Shown: piece after piece, positions 1 to 11,308 of the stretch
How positions within the stretch are numbered: position 1 is the first letter of the stretch
How the letters are laid out: every line of letters starts with the position of its first letter
Source: Rhabdophis nuchalis
Lineage: Eukaryota > Chordata > Lepidosauria > Squamata > Natricidae
Direction: 5' to 3'
Length of the DNA: 64,000 nucleotides
NCBI GenBank assembly: GCA_039707465.1
Contig: CM077645.1
Location: 163,670,003-163,734,002, forward strand
Made by a program: the position numbers and the translations under genes
Notes under the pieces: model-generated
Database searches by the model: none
What the model saw: the letters and a program-made list of their open reading frames with translations, nothing else
What the model was told of the DNA's origin: nothing

Positions 1-140
1 CCAATAAAATAAATAAATAAATAAAATCCAGGTGATTGCATTTAAGACTCATGTCTCTTTTTAGGCAGCACAATTTAGTTTGTATAGGCTAATTGCAGGA
101 GTTGATTGGCTCCCTTGCAATGGTAGAAACATCATTTTCC

Positions 141-190
141 TTCCTTCCTCCCTCCCTCCCTCCCTCCCTCCCTCCCTCCCTCCCTCCCTC
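141..190. repeat. (CCTT/CCCT)n microsatellite
   Basis: About 50 bases of pyrimidine tetranucleotide repeat, TTCC grading into CTCC. It is simple-sequence DNA with no coding content. Confidence 0.95.
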
Positions 191-1257
191 TTTCAATTAG
201 TTGGAAACCATCCCCCCAATACTCAATAATTATGGCTGAACAGGATTTGAAGGGGCCATTTAACCTGAGTAACCCATTCCTTCTTTCAAATTTCAATTTG
301 TACAATTTAATAAATTAAACATGAAAACTCAGTAAAACACGACAAGCCAAAGACTGTAGTTGTGAAACTCTTTTTAGAAGAAATAATATTGTAGGGAAAT
401 GAATTTGGAATTCTGGATATTGAATATAGATTTGCCACCCCGAACATTGGTGCTTTTTGTTATTTTGTATAGTATATATTCCCAATGTGAACAGGGTTAT
501 ATGAATAAAAATTAAAGAATTCTGACTAAACATCTTACAAGTAAGCAATGCTATATGAACTAGAGTGGAAAGGCAGTTAAAGACAGTTTGCATGCAGCTA
601 GATGCTGTCAACATAATTATAGTAATTACATATTCGAAAGTTCTCTATAAAATAGGAAAACAATGCTAGCATATGATACATTTTGAAAGGCAACAATTTA
701 CCAGCTAAATCCTTTACTAATAACAAGGTTATTTTAAATAAATTAATTTGCACCAAGAACCCAAATATGTCTGGCAGATCTTGAAAGATCAAATAGCCAG
801 AATAAAAACTGCCGTCAGACCAATGATAGACATGGACAAATTATAAATAACCTAATTGAATTGTTGCTCTTTTGCACAAAATGAAGATCCACTTAATCTC
901 ATTTCAGAGATGGTGATGAAAATATCAAGTTATTTCTTAATAATGAACATGCAATTAAACTTAATAAAACACAAGACTGGAAGACTGCCTAATTATAAAA
1001 TTTATTCTAATCACTGGAATTTTTCAATTTCCTGTTTACAGGGCTTTATGAAGCATCTTCCTTTTTACAATTTAAAAACACTGAATAGCTTTGTAAAGAT
1101 TTTTTTCATTATTTGGTAACTATTTAAAAATTGATACAGGTGAAATCAGTATTAAGATACTACAGATAAGGAAAATTCATTAAATGTGAAAAAGGCAAGT
1201 GGAACTTTGATTGCTGTTAAGGTATATATTTTGCTATTATCTTAGTTGTAAATAAAA
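191..1257. other. AT-rich sequence, nothing recognised
   Basis: I see no repeat family, RNA gene or convincing exon. Open frames here are under 100 codons and have no recognisable motif. Confidence 0.6.
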
Positions 1258-1525
1258 GAACCAGTTGGTGCAGTGGTTAAGGCAAAAGACTAAAAATAGG
1301 AGACCTATGAATTAAGTCCTACCTTAGTCATGAAAATTAGCTGGGTGACTTTTGGCCAAAAATTCTCTCTCAGTGCAAGCCACCTCACAGGGTTAGGGTG
1401 ATGGGAGGGTAATTGATTGGGGGGGGGGGAATGGGAGGAGGAAGATATGTTGGATATATTAGTCACCACTTGAGTTATTTGTAAAAATAATAAAGGCGCG
1501 ATATAAATAAATACATAAAATAAAG
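1258..1525 (+). mobile_element. Sauria-type SINE
   Basis: The head looks like a tRNA-derived Pol III promoter: an A-box-like stretch in 'gttggtgcagtggttaagg' and a decayed B box near 'gaattaagtcct'. The middle has the family's 'agctgggtgactttt' and 'cctcacagggtt' blocks. The end ('aataataaaggcgcgatata' then 'aataaata') is the Bov-B-like tail. Sauria SINEs of lizards and snakes have this layout and are thought to use Bov-B LINE machinery. A second, better-preserved copy is at 13260. Confidence 0.85.
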
Positions 1526-1737
1526 TACTGAGGAAAAGTGGTACATTGTTGTCAGCATTTCAAAGTAGGTCAAGTCAAAAACAGACACTTCAACTTTGGC
1601 TGGACCTATAGTTTATTAGTGTAAATAGTATATACTAAAGAATAGAAAAATAAAACTTAACTAATTCTTTAATTAGTGATACACAAATATATTTCCATTT
1701 GAGATATTCCTTTACCATAATTTCACTGGAAATAATT

Positions 1738-1783
1738 TAGATGACCTGCAAGGTCTCTTCCAACTCTGTTAATCTGTTAATCT
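1738..1783 (+). mobile_element. CR1 LINE, extreme 3' end
   Basis: A fragment of about 45 bases with the CR1 3' signature 'gacctgcaaggtctcttcca actct', followed by two short direct repeats (ttaatctg). It is a severely 5'-truncated copy of the family seen better at 36894 and 45254. Confidence 0.7.
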
Positions 1784-1977
1784 GAGCACAGAATAAATGG
1801 TATTCAAATTCTCAAAAATTCCATGTAATCAATGTTATCTTATAATAAAGATAATTGTAATAGATATACCATAAGATAATTCTGAATCCTATCTCCAGCT
1901 CATAATAGTATGAGTTGTGGTCTAAGTGCTAACCCCTTAAGGAGAAATCATGATTTCAGATGGTTTTACCATTACAG

Positions 1978-2321
1978 CAGGGGTGAAATCAACTTTCCTT
2001 TGCTACTGGTACACAAAAGTGAGTGGGCACAAATATGACCTTCCGTGCATGCGCAGAGCATCAGGAGTGGGACGTGATGACATCCAGGTTGGTGGGCGGA
2101 GCCTGCTACCAAGCATACCCGCAAAGGTAAGTAGAACAGTGAGGGGGAAATCCACTGTGCCATGTGATTTATATTAGCTAGAAAGCAGGAAATCCAGCAA
2201 TTCTAGCTAATATAAATCGTGCATCTAGCTAATCATTGGAAATACTGATTCACCTGAACCGGTAGCATTTTTTACTACCAGGTCAGGAGAACTGGTCTGA
2301 ACTGGTAGCATTTCACCCCTG
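1978..2321. mobile_element. hAT MITE with perfect 8-bp TSD
   Basis: A 344-bp element with terminal inverted repeats CAGGGGTGAAAT...ATTTCACCCCTG. It is flanked by a perfect 8-bp duplication, cattacag, at 1970-1977 and 2322-2329. Eight-base duplications and CAGGGGT-type ends are hallmarks of the hAT superfamily. There is no transposase, so the element is non-autonomous. It contains an internal imperfect inverted repeat (ttatattagctag / ctagctaatataa). Confidence 0.92.
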
Positions 2322-2329
2322 CATTACAG

Positions 2330-3526
2330 CTTTCTGGAATTCTTTTCATTATTTCCTTCTCTAACCTACATCTGAAAGATTTTTTTGTGATTGGGCATCC
2401 AAGTATTAACCAGATCTAATCCAGTTTGTTTTTTTGCAATTAGCCATGGTGGCTAGTTGCTGCCATTTTAGTGGGCATTTCTGTTGTGTGGTATGAAGAT
2501 TTAAAAAAAAATGTTTTCCAATTAAGTATACATTCTGCAGTTACCTTTATATATGACATTAGAAAGCAGAAAATAAAACAAGAGGGTGAAGAAAAATATA
2601 GTAAGCAACATTAATCTTTTATTAGTACCAAAGATTAGATTGTTTTGTGGTAATTAAATGCAAAGGATCAATAAATACTCTTTGTTTACTGCTGTTCTGT
2701 AGGTGGGTTTAATGGCTAAGTTTGTTTTTTATTCGCACGAGAGCTCTAAATATGGTACTTTTTTCCTTTCTTTGAGAAGAAACTACCACAGAGTCTGAAC
2801 AGTGGACTTTCATTGTTACTCAGTATTGATTAAAAAAAGTGCCTTTAGTTTTCCCTCATTATAGCCAAGCTATGAAGCAGTCAGAAAGAAATATTATAAA
2901 TCTAATGCTTGAGAACAAAACCACTTCATCCTAACTACAGTGTTATTATGTAAAAGATGAATTCATTCCAGTGAGACTTTTGAGAAATCTTTGCCTTAAT
3001 TCAAAACAGGTTCAAAATTGAATTTTTTTTTTTTTTTTTTTTTACAAATCCGTTCCTGATAATACCACAAAGATACTCTTGTAGTTTTCTGGTCAATGAT
3101 GCAAAACAGATTTGTCTTTGTTTTCTTGTTTCCCCCCCTGTGTTGCTCTTGTTGTTTTAACTTTCTGGTTGAGCCTACAGCCCTGTTTTTCCCTGGTGAT
3201 CTCCCATATGTGCATTAACCAGCTTGCTGAGCTTGGATAAAGCTGGAACAGCTGCAGTCAACTAGAATTTTTTTTTGAAAAAGAAGGATTTCCTGATGTT
3301 AAAAACTTGCTGTTCTTTGGTATCTGAGTTTTAATTATCAAAAGCCAGAATTATTGGACTTTGACAAAGATAAAATAAGGACAGGTGCCTCTCGGTTTTG
3401 TTGTGTGTGTGTGTCTTTTGTTGCTGGTCTTCCCTGATTTGGCCCTCCAGTGTCTTGCAATTTTGTAAGTAAACTTGAACTGTTCTAATCCAATTTCTTA
3501 TACACTATGCTTCTTCCAATACATTT
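2330..3526. other. Unrecognised sequence with a poly-T run
   Basis: No element or exon was recognised. A T run of about 21 bases lies near 3023-3043. Confidence 0.6.
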
Positions 3527-4141
3527 CTTTTTTATTTTATTTTATTTTAATTTTATTTTATTTTTATACCGCCCCTATCTCCCCGAAGGGACTCAGGGCG
3601 GTGCACAGGAAATTAAAAGCGGAAATACAAACATATAAATAAAACGGACGTATAATAAATAAGACTACAACAATACAATCTAATTAAATTTAAAGTGTCC
3701 TGTGCTAAAAATTCCCTAGAACATTACCAACACATTAAAATCCATTAAGACAATTTGAAACTCAGTCTGTGAAAGTGGTCTCGGGGATTAGGCTAGGCTG
3801 GCTAGATGGAAAAGATGAGTCTTCAAACGTTGGCGGAAGAGGCGGAGGTCTGTGATGGTCCGGAGTTCGGGGGGTAGGTCGTTCCAGAGGGCTGGGCCCG
3901 CCACAGAGAAGGCCCTTCCCCTGGGGGTCGCCAACCGGCATTGCCCGGCGGACGGCACCCGGAGAAGCCCCACTCTATGGGAGCGAATCGGCCGAAGGGA
4001 TGTATGAGGCAGGAGACGGTCTCGCAGATAACTATGCCCCGTGCCATGGAGCGTTTTAAAGATGGTTATCAACATCTTGAAGCGCACCCGAAAGGCCACA
4101 GGCAGCCAGTGCAGCTCGTGCAGGAGAGGTGTTACATGGGA
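3527..4141 (-). mobile_element. L2-type LINE, 5'-truncated 3' end
   Basis: On the minus strand the last ~115 codons of the L2-type ORF2 are readable. They include the family blocks 'LHELHWLPVAFRVRFK', 'LRPIRSHR', 'CRLATPRGRAFSVAGPALWN' and 'LPPELRTITDLRLFRQRL', ending in a stop near 3788. Downstream comes the 3' UTR with the 'cagggcggtgcacagg' block (read on plus) and an A/T-rich tail of TTTTA repeats near 3535-3560. Homology stops abruptly near 4141, as expected for a 5'-truncated insertion. It is the same family as 28588 and 40797. Confidence 0.88.
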
Positions 4142-4904
4142 AAATTTTCTAATTTCAAATGTGAAAGTACATATCTTATGAGGTTGGAGAGAGAAAATAT
4201 CCTTTGTCACCACAGGAAACACATTCAATATTCAAAATCATGTTGTTTGGAATTGTTTAGTGATTCTAAGATCAGGGAGCTATTTTGGAAGATCAAATCC
4301 TTCTTTTTAGGAGAAACAACGCTTCCAGCAAAGGCTTCCCCTCCACCCAACTTCCAATCTCCCCTTAGTACTTTTGACACTTATTAGCTTCTTCTGTTCA
4401 ATAATGCATTTCATGGGTAAATATTGTGTGGTATGGACATGTGTTCCTTAAGCACTTAAGCATTAAGCCATATTCCCTAGTATCACATTGCCTTAATAAA
4501 TGGTTCAGAGAAAATAAGACACTTAAACCTTTCTGTGAAATGAGGTCATTGCACTGCCTAAGGCTTTTCTGAGTAAGGTGCTAATGAAGATGTTACATCC
4601 TTCAGTACACAACCTGTTATCCTTTCTGTTTCAAAAGAAAAATACTTGAAAAGAACGGTGGAACTCAGACTTTCCACCAACTAAATAATCAGAAAGTAGA
4701 AGATGTATGGGCACACTGAAGTAATCTTAGTTTGTTTACAAGGAATTCAGTGTCTTAATGACTTCTATTTAACTTTCCCTATGTTTGGAAGCTAAGGAAA
4801 ATCGGATTTGGTTCATACTTGTTCAAGAGACCATGAGGGAATCCTAGCCTAGTTTTAGGCTTGAATGGGAGGTGAAAAATCAATCTAGAGGAGAGTTTCT
4901 CAAC
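4142..4904. other. Unrecognised sequence
   Basis: No repeat, RNA gene or exon was recognised. Confidence 0.55.
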
Positions 4905-5005
4905 CTTAGCAACTTTAAAGTTTGTAGACTTCAACTCCCAAAATTCCACAGCCAGCATTCTGGGAATTGAAGTATATGCATTTTAAAATTGCTAAGATTG
5001 AGAAA
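4905..5005. mobile_element. Foldback MITE (decayed)
   Basis: About 100 bases that fold on themselves: 'tttctcaaccttagcaactt' near the left end pairs with 'attgctaagattgagaaa' at the right. The centre has 'gacttcaactcccaaaattc' and its inverted partner 'tctgggaattgaagt'. The perfect palindromic MITE at 55757 carries the same central motif. No clear target duplication was found. Confidence 0.7.
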
Positions 5006-5429
5006 TGCCAGCATATGAACAATGGAGGTGCTATCCTATACTTTTCCTAAAACAAAATATCAAGAATATATCCATAAAATCAGAACAAGCTGCGCCAAAC
5101 TTGCAGGAAACTACTGTATCTTTTAAAAAAGTAATTCAATAAGGTAAATATTCAAATAAGCAATAAAAGGGAGCCAATTTTTCACAATTTCTATGGATCT
5201 TACCATAGTTGTCATGCCTGCAAGCCGTCTTTTCTTTTTGGACATCAGGCCTGCCACACTTTCTACTGTGGGAAAATGGGAGGAGGGGATTATATGGAGT
5301 TGGATGATATGTAGCCATAACAACATCCTTCTTAGAATGCCAAGGTCATCTTTCTCTCTGCACCTGGTCGGATCTGGATGGAAGGAATCTGTCTTCACAG
5401 CAGTGGAAGATTGGACAATGTGATGAACT

Positions 5430-6130
5430 TGTGAGTGTTGGGGCAGAATCTTGAACTTTCAACTGGGTGGGGAAAACTGGAAGCTTTCAGATTTGGGTTT
5501 TCTCAGTTGCGCCAACATGGCTCTTTAATAAATTGGAACTTTGAAGAATCTCTTGCCTCAGATTCTGATTTTATATTGGATGCTATTTGGAATCCTGATA
5601 ATAGTTTTAATAGAGTTACAGAGTATAAGAAACTTGTGGCTTTGTGTGTGAAGCTCAAATTACTCTCTTTAACCAAAGCTTTATCTACTTGTTTGTTCTT
5701 ATTTCATTTGTACATAGATGATATCTCAAGATATTTTCAGTAAGCCAATTTACAGATGCCCAAAGTCAGATAAAAATGTGTAAACCTCTTACTGTATGCT
5801 GATGACATGTTATCTTACTCCCCAGGAGTATAAGAAGATTGCAGTGCCAATGTAGTTCTTATTGTGAACTTAGCTCCCTGAATATTAATAAGCCCAACCT
5901 AAGGTCATTGTCTTCAGGAAGACACAATATTTTCTTCTATTAGAAGGAAGAGATGAATTTGATTTAAATGGAGAGTTAATGAAAAACCAATTTATCACAT
6001 TAAACCATTCCTATAGCTTGTGTGATCTTTTTAGAATCAGGATTCTCGATTCCATATTCTTGAGTTCATTGAACGCCATAACCAGTCCTCTGGTTCTCAA
6101 ATTGCCTTACAAAATCATAGCCATCCTGGA
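5430..6130 (+). mobile_element. Ancient non-LTR LINE remnant
   Basis: The frame is broken, but at about 5797 a YADDM reverse transcriptase motif can be read ('tatgctgatgacatg'). It is followed at the expected distance by a 'NINK...K' like stretch and at about 5950 by a 'FDLNGEL' like block typical of the region after RT motif C. The preceding 102-codon open frame (5435-5743) probably belongs to the same element. The clade is unclear (R4/Dong-like is one possibility). Several in-frame stops show it is dead. Confidence 0.45.
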
Positions 6131-7561
6131 AAGTAACTCCCATTGTTAAAGACTATGATGCAAAAATAGTCCTGATTTTACCATATCGAGAGGACATCAG
6201 ATTTATGAATGCTCCCATTGTGGAATAAAGTCAATATTCATTTTTAAAATCTATCCTGAGTGTGAATAAATCCATGCCAACCACTGTGGCTAGGGCAGAG
6301 CTACAAATATTTTACATAGAAATACACCTTTTAATTAAAGAATGTGACCAAAGGTTGGAAATCCATTCAATGGAAACAGCCAGATTCCTTAAGAGTAATT
6401 GGTCACACATTTAAACAAATAATAGGTAATATGGTGAATGCCTGTGTTTTGATTTGTTTATCAAACTGAAAAGAGTGATTCAGGTAATTTTTGTAAAGCA
6501 CTTAATATGTACAGACTTTTTAAAATATTCCTACTTTTTAATCTCACTTGATAACTCCTGCAAGACAAATTTTTCCTACCATCATTTCTCAGAATTGTCC
6601 TATCACACATAACCCTGTCTCTAAGTTATTTATGTTGCTAATATCAACATTTAATATTATTTTCACTTATTAATTCAACAGACTATTGTCCTAAACTTTG
6701 GTACTTTTTATTCCTACCCCTTTAAGAATTTTAACAATATCTCACAATCCATCACTGCTATAAAATGTCAAATGTTCTCATTAGCACTTTTGCTCTGATT
6801 CCCACTTATGTGTTCCTTCTTGAGAAGTGCTGAGTTATCACAATGAGTGGGTATGCTTACCAACACTCTAAAAAGAAGTGTTTGCGAAGAAATGAATGTA
6901 TAAATTGGCCACGCTGCATGCTTATTTTCTGTAGTGCTGGATGGTTTTGTGCTGCATTTGAAAGAGCAGTTTTAAGCTCATGGTCTTTCCCCCCATAGAA
7001 TTTTAAAAAGAAAAATAAATAAATAAGAACTTGTGTGTGTTTGTGCATGCATGTGAATGTATTATAAACAGCAAAAGGTCACTGGGAGGAAATGTAAATG
7101 CCTAAATAAGATGTTGAACATAATATTATGACAGCTGTAGTGCACTGCTGAAACAATTAGAGATGTATGGTTGTTTGTTTCCAAATGTTCCAGGGTATAA
7201 TTGACAGTTGAAGAGCAAGAATTTGTTTCACTGAGTCACAGAATATAGCACACGCACAACACTTTTTTTCTGCTATTCTAGAACATGTGTATTGGTCCAG
7301 GTATGCAAAAGATTGATCTCTCCTCCCAAGTCCTCAGCCATCATCTCTCTGACTTGATTTTATTTCCGTTGCGTCTTTTACAATATGGTTCTTGTACCTT
7401 TGAAATGTGAGACCAATGTTCATTGTATACAACATGTATACATGCTATGGATTATTTAGGTTAAAGAACCCAGAATGATGCTAAGGATGTACAGGAACAA
7501 ATATTAGCGTCACGCAAAACTCTGAATGGGTTATTTTTGTTGACAAAAGGTAGAGGTTAAA
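6131..7561. other. Unrecognised sequence
   Basis: Decayed continuation of the LINE may reach about 6480. Beyond that I recognise nothing. Confidence 0.5.
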
Positions 7562-7689
7562 AGTTTCCCCTTTTCAGTTATGTCTGACTCTAGGGAGACA
7601 GTGCTTATTTCTGTTTCTTAGCTGAGGGAGCCAGCATTGTCTGAAGACAATTCCCTGGTCATATGGCCAGCAGCACCATACATTGTGGC

Positions 7690-7843
7690 CAGAGATGGGT
7701 TTCTGCCAGTTCAGCCTGGATTGGCTAAACCAGTAGTAGTGGCAGCGGGAAGCTCCATCCACCCAGCTGGATGCTTCTGCACCATGCCCACGTGGGGGAA
7801 CACGCCTGAACTGGTAGTAAAAAAAATTAGCAACCCACCTCTG
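7690..7843. mobile_element. hAT MITE inside a SINE
   Basis: A 154-bp element with ends CAGAGATGGGTTTCT and GCAACCCACCTCTG. Flanking octamers attgtggc (7682-7689) and attgaggc (7844-7851) differ at one base, as expected for an 8-bp hAT target duplication. It splits the minus-strand SINE at 7562-8345. Confidence 0.8.
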
Positions 7844-7979
7844 ATTGAGGCACACAGAATGCTGTGTGCCTCAATCAGAGTGATACCTATTTATCTACTT
7901 GCATTTGCAAGTGGTACCTATTTATCAAAGTGATAAATAGTGATACCTATTTATCTACTTGCATTTGCATGCTTTTGAA

Positions 7980-8196
7980 TGAGTAGTGCAGAAGCCTAGA
8001 GGTGGAGCTCTTGCCTCACAATCAGGAGGCTGTGAGTTTGGTCCTAGGTAGCGGCAAATGAGTAAATGAGTAAATATTGGCTGCAAACTGCATTGGCAAC
8101 AGGAAGGGAATCCAGCCAGTAAACACTCAGCTCCATTCAGTTGCCTCGACTTCACCTTGATGCAAGGGATCATGAGATCATTAAAAGACCAAAACA
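7980..8196 (+). mobile_element. tRNA-derived SINE with 15-bp TSD
   Basis: A 217-bp SINE with A-box-like 'gcctagaggtggagct', B-box-like 'gtgagtttggtcct', and a body with 'ggcaacaggaagggaatcca' and 'ttgatgcaagggatcatgag'. It is bounded by a perfect 15-bp direct repeat, ttgcatgcttttgaa, at 7965-7979 and 8197-8211. That repeat marks a LINE-mediated insertion into the older minus-strand SINE. It is a different SINE family from its host. Confidence 0.88.
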
Positions 8197-8345
8197 TTGC
8201 ATGCTTTTGAACTGCTAGGCGGCAGGAGCTGGGACAAATAATGGAAGTCACCCCGTCATACGGTACTTGAATTTTGAACCGGGACTGTCATCTTTCCAGC
8301 TAACAAACTCAGCATCTTTAAGTGCTGAGTCATTGCAAAGGGATT

Positions 8346-9268
8346 ATTTGGTTTAAATAATCCTTTGGAATCAAACGGAAGTTTAGGAGCAATGAATTCA
8401 ACACTTGTCTCCAAAGCATGTCAGCCCTTCTGAAGCACTTCAGAAATCCAATAGCTACTTCTGGGATGTTTACAGACAATAAAACCGCTGCAATTTTAAT
8501 TGCATGCATGGTGAATGCTAGGTGAGAGGATGCTCAGTCATCTGATGGATTCTTTGACATTAACCTGAGCCAATGTATTTTATCTGAGCTATTTTTCTAC
8601 TGTTTTTTGCTCGAGCTGTCTTTTTGCTATTGCTTTCTTTTCATTCCACCTACAAGAACTTGCTTTGTTACAGCTTGTTCTGTTTGGGAGCATGAGAGAA
8701 AGAAGTCTTTTAAAAATAAAAAGAAGACATTTTATGGCTTTCGCACTTGCCTTTTTGGTTAGGATCCCATGATTCTCCAAATCTGTAAATTGCTGGCATC
8801 CAGTGTTTCTCTGACCTAATCCTCTGTTTGTCTCTTAGGGTCTGTCTAATCTCAATTCCTTATTCAAGTCACTTTCATTCCCTTCCTCTTTAACTTTACT
8901 CACTGTTATCTCACCCCCCCCCCCCCTTTTAAAGAAAACTCGTATTCCTCTGTTGCTCAGGGTTGCCTAGCTCTGTCTTGGTGAGTGAGTCTGAAAATGT
9001 GTTTAGGATAGATTAGATGGGAACAATGCATCCCATTTTCATATCATAGCATTCCATACTTAAATGACAACAAGCACACATCTCTGAATGTTTAATTGAT
9101 TAGCTTAATAAACAAATTTAATGGATTAATAAAAGTAAGTTAAATTGAACTATGGCAATGGTGGTTTGGGAGAGAAGAAAAAATATATGGAGTTTGTACG
9201 TCTCCCATTTTAGCCATCTTTTCCCTCCTTGTGGCAACTGGTGCAGGAGCTCCTATATCAGATATATA
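8346..9268. other. Unrecognised sequence with a C homopolymer
   Basis: No element was recognised. A C run lies near 8916-8928. Confidence 0.55.
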
Positions 9269-9598
9269 TTGACTCAACCCAGAGTCATCCAGACAGAGAA
9301 CCAAATTAGATTACTGCTGTGTGACATTTTTTAGATGTGTGTTAGATTTTTAAGGGCTGAAAATAAAGAGACCAGGATGGATCCATTTCAGGCTTATTAG
9401 CCTTCTTCAGCTGGCCATACTCCTTCTACTGGGATTTGCACCAGGGCTTTCCAGCATTTGAGGCAAGCTCTCTATGCTTTGAGCTATCTGGTATCCCTGA
9501 TATATCAGCCAATTTACAGGACTCTTAAATGAAGACTAATTATCACAGCTCCTGTGAAGAGGTCCCTTTAAGGGGAGGAGACTCAACGTCATCCCTCT

Positions 9599-9600
<2 letters not shown>
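9269..9600 (-). mobile_element. Hammerhead retroelement monomer, antisense, circularly permuted
   Basis: Read on minus, this 332-bp segment is one nearly complete monomer of the family arrayed at 10321. It starts mid-unit at 'agagagggatgac', runs through the tRNA-like segment (about 9420-9490) and the hammerhead (9370-9416), and continues past the predicted cleavage site to end at 'gggttgagtcaa'. Start and end are only five bases apart on the circular map of the unit; the missing 'agggc' is present in the sense copy at 9685-9689. The monomer is therefore circularly permuted. The adjacent sense copy at 9599-9758 forms perfect inverted repeats of 86 bp (9269-9354 with 9599-9684) and 69 bp (9532-9600 with 9690-9758). 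Confidence 0.75.
9370..9416 (-). ncRNA. Hammerhead ribozyme (type I)
   Basis: Reading minus: stem I strand GGCCAG, core CUGAAGA, stem II AGGCU-aaua-AGCCU, core GAAA, stem III AUG/CAU closed by GAUC, cleavage-site C, and stem I partner CUGGUC. All core bases fit CUGANGA...GAAA...UH. Stem II begins with A-U where the tandem-array copies have G-C, a compensatory change. Predicted cleavage is between minus-strand bases 9376 and 9375. Confidence 0.85.
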
Positions 9601-9918
<318 letters not shown>

Positions 9919-9969
9919 GGTCTTTGGTTGTTCGGGTTTTCTCCCGCGTAGACTTGGAAGTATCTTCAC

Positions 9970-10003
9970 GACGTTTCGATGAAATCTCATTCATCATCTT
10001 CAG
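9970..10003 (-). ncRNA. Minimal hammerhead-like motif
   Basis: Minus-strand copy in the left palindrome arm: CUGAAGA, one extra U, stem II GAUGAA/UUCAUC around ugagau, then GAAACGUC. The extra base between core and stem II and the two-pair stem III make activity as a monomer doubtful. Confidence 0.5.
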
Positions 10004-10160
10004 GCTGGTGCTTCCGGCTTGGTGCTTCCAGGAGCATGGTGCTTCCGGCTTGGTGCTTCCGGCTGGTGCTTCCGGCTTGGTGCTTCCAGAAATCTCATTC
10101 ATCATCTTCAGGCTGGTGCTTCCTTGGTGCTCCTGGAAGCACCAAGCCGGAAGCACCAGC

Positions 10161-10194
10161 CTGAAGATGATGAATGAGATTTCATCGAAACGTC
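10161..10194 (+). ncRNA. Minimal hammerhead-like motif
   Basis: Plus-strand counterpart in the right palindrome arm, identical to the motif at 9970-10003. Core CUGAAGA is at 10161-10167, the perfect six-pair stem II is at 10169-10186 (loop 10175-10180), and GAAACGUC is at 10187-10194. Upstream 'ggaag' and downstream 'cttcc' could form a distal stem I. Confidence 0.5.
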
Positions 10195-10283
10195 GTGAAG
10201 ATACTTCCAAGTCTACGCGGGAGAAAACCCGAACAACCAAAGACCTACATACAAACACCCGCGAAAACCTCAGAAAACATATT

Positions 10284-10320
10284 ATTTTAAGGGAGGAGAC
10301 AAACTTCTCATCCTTCTCTG
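10284..10320 (-). mobile_element. Inverted 5' segment of the tandem array
   Basis: A short antisense piece: 'aagggaggagacaaacttct' and onward is the reverse complement of the unit segment at about 10515-10548 ('gcagagaaggatgacaag' and onward). It abuts the sense array that starts at 10321. The antisense-then-sense order matches the two other hammerhead-element insertions nearby. Confidence 0.65.
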
Positions 10321-10357
10321 CAGGAGAGCACTGGTTCAAATCCCTGTAGGGAAGTAT

Positions 10358-10404
10358 GGCCAGCTGAAGAGGGCTAAGGAGCCCGAAATGGATCCATCCT
10401 GGTC
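10358..10404 (+). ncRNA. Hammerhead ribozyme, array copy 1
   Basis: Stem I GGCCAG/CUGGUC (six pairs, one G-U), core CUGAAGA at 10364-10370, stem II GGGCU-aagg-AGCCC, GAAA, stem III AUG/CAU with loop GAUC, C17 at 10398. Every conserved core position is intact. The open end is at stem I, hence type I. Confidence 0.88.
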
Positions 10405-10620
10405 TCTTAATTAATTATTAATCACCCCTTAAAAAATCTAACACATATCTAAAAAGACAGCAGCAATCTTAATAGGTCTCTGTCTAGATGATCTCTAGGT
10501 TGAGTCGAAGGACAGAGAAGGATGACAAGTTTGTCTCCTCCCTTAAAAATAGGCCTAACAAACAGGAGCTGTAAAAATATTCGCTCATCAATAAGTCCTG
10601 TAAAAAGGATGATGTAATCA

Positions 10621-10697
10621 GGGAAGCTGGTTAGCTCAAGGCATAGAGAGACATGCCTCAAGTGCTGGAGAGCACCGGTTCAAATCCCTGTAGGGAA
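10621..10697 (+). promoter_or_regulatory. tRNA-like segment with A and B boxes
   Basis: A-box-like 'ttagctcaaggc' at 10631-10642 and B box GGTTCAAATCC at 10677-10687 (consensus GGTTCGANTCC), 35 bases apart. It probably acts as, or derives from, an internal Pol III promoter. The cloverleaf stems are poorly kept, so it is not a functional tRNA. It lies just upstream of the hammerhead in the same unit. Confidence 0.7.
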
Positions 10698-10701
10698 GTA
10701 T

Positions 10702-10748
10702 GGCCAGCTGAAGAGGGCTAAGGAGCCCGAAATGGATCCATCCTGGTC
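10702..10748 (+). ncRNA. Hammerhead ribozyme, array copy 2
   Basis: Identical in sequence and fold to copy 1. Predicted cleavage is after 10742, exactly 344 bases downstream of the first site. Confidence 0.88.
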
Positions 10749-10964
10749 TCTTAATTAATTATTAATCATCCCTTAAAAAATCTAACACATATCTAAAAAG
10801 ACAGCAGCAATCTTAATAGGTCTCTGTCTGGATGATCTCTAGGTTGAGTCGAAGGGCAGAGAAGGATGACAAGTTTGTCTCCTCCCTTAAAAATAGGCCT
10901 AACAAACAGGAGCTGTAAAAATATTCGCTCATCAATAAGTCCTGTAAAAAGGATGATGTAATCA

Positions 10965-11041
10965 GGGAAGCTGGTTAGCTCAAGGCATAGAGAGACATGC
11001 CTCAAGTGCTGGAGAGCACCGGTTCAAATCCCTGTAGGGAA
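10965..11041 (+). promoter_or_regulatory. tRNA-like segment with A and B boxes
   Basis: Second array copy of the Pol III-promoter-like segment, with the same boxes 344 bases downstream of the first. Confidence 0.7.
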
Positions 11042-11045
11042 GTAT

Positions 11046-11092
11046 GGCCAGCTGAAGAGGGCTAAGGAGCCCGAAATGGATCCATCCTGGTC
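11046..11092 (+). ncRNA. Hammerhead ribozyme, array copy 3
   Basis: Identical fold and core to copies 1 and 2. Predicted cleavage is after 11086. Confidence 0.88.
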
Positions 11093-11308
11093 TCTTAATT
11101 AATTATTAATCATCCCTTAAAAAATCTAACACATATCTAAAAAGACAGCAGCAATCTTAATAGGTCTCTGTCTGGATGATCTCTAGGTTGAATCGAAGGG
11201 CAGAGAAGGATGACAAGTTTGTCTCCTCCCTTAAAAATAGGCCTAACAAACAGGAGCTGTAAAAATATTCGCTCATCAATAAGTCCTGTAAAAAGGATGA
11301 TGTAACCA

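Larger units (their letters stand above)
7562..8345 (-). mobile_element. tRNA-derived SINE (minus), interrupted twice
   Basis: Read on minus, the head (8345 down to 8212) is tRNA-like, with an A-box region near 8330 and a decayed B box near 8275. The body then reads 'aactgctaggcggcaggagc' (given on plus). The 3' half is at 7562-7689, with 'atgtctgactctagggaga' matching the 'agagtcaggaac' block of the intact plus-strand copy at 57310. A hAT MITE (7690-7843) and a second SINE (7980-8196) are inserted in it. The segment between them (7844-7979) is rearranged, with inverted and direct duplications of 'gatacctatttatctacttgc'. Confidence 0.8.

Noticed and set aside
3788..4228. 146-codon minus frame as a host gene
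   Set aside because: Its conserved part is the L2 ORF2 C-terminus, and upstream residues lie outside the element and are not conserved.
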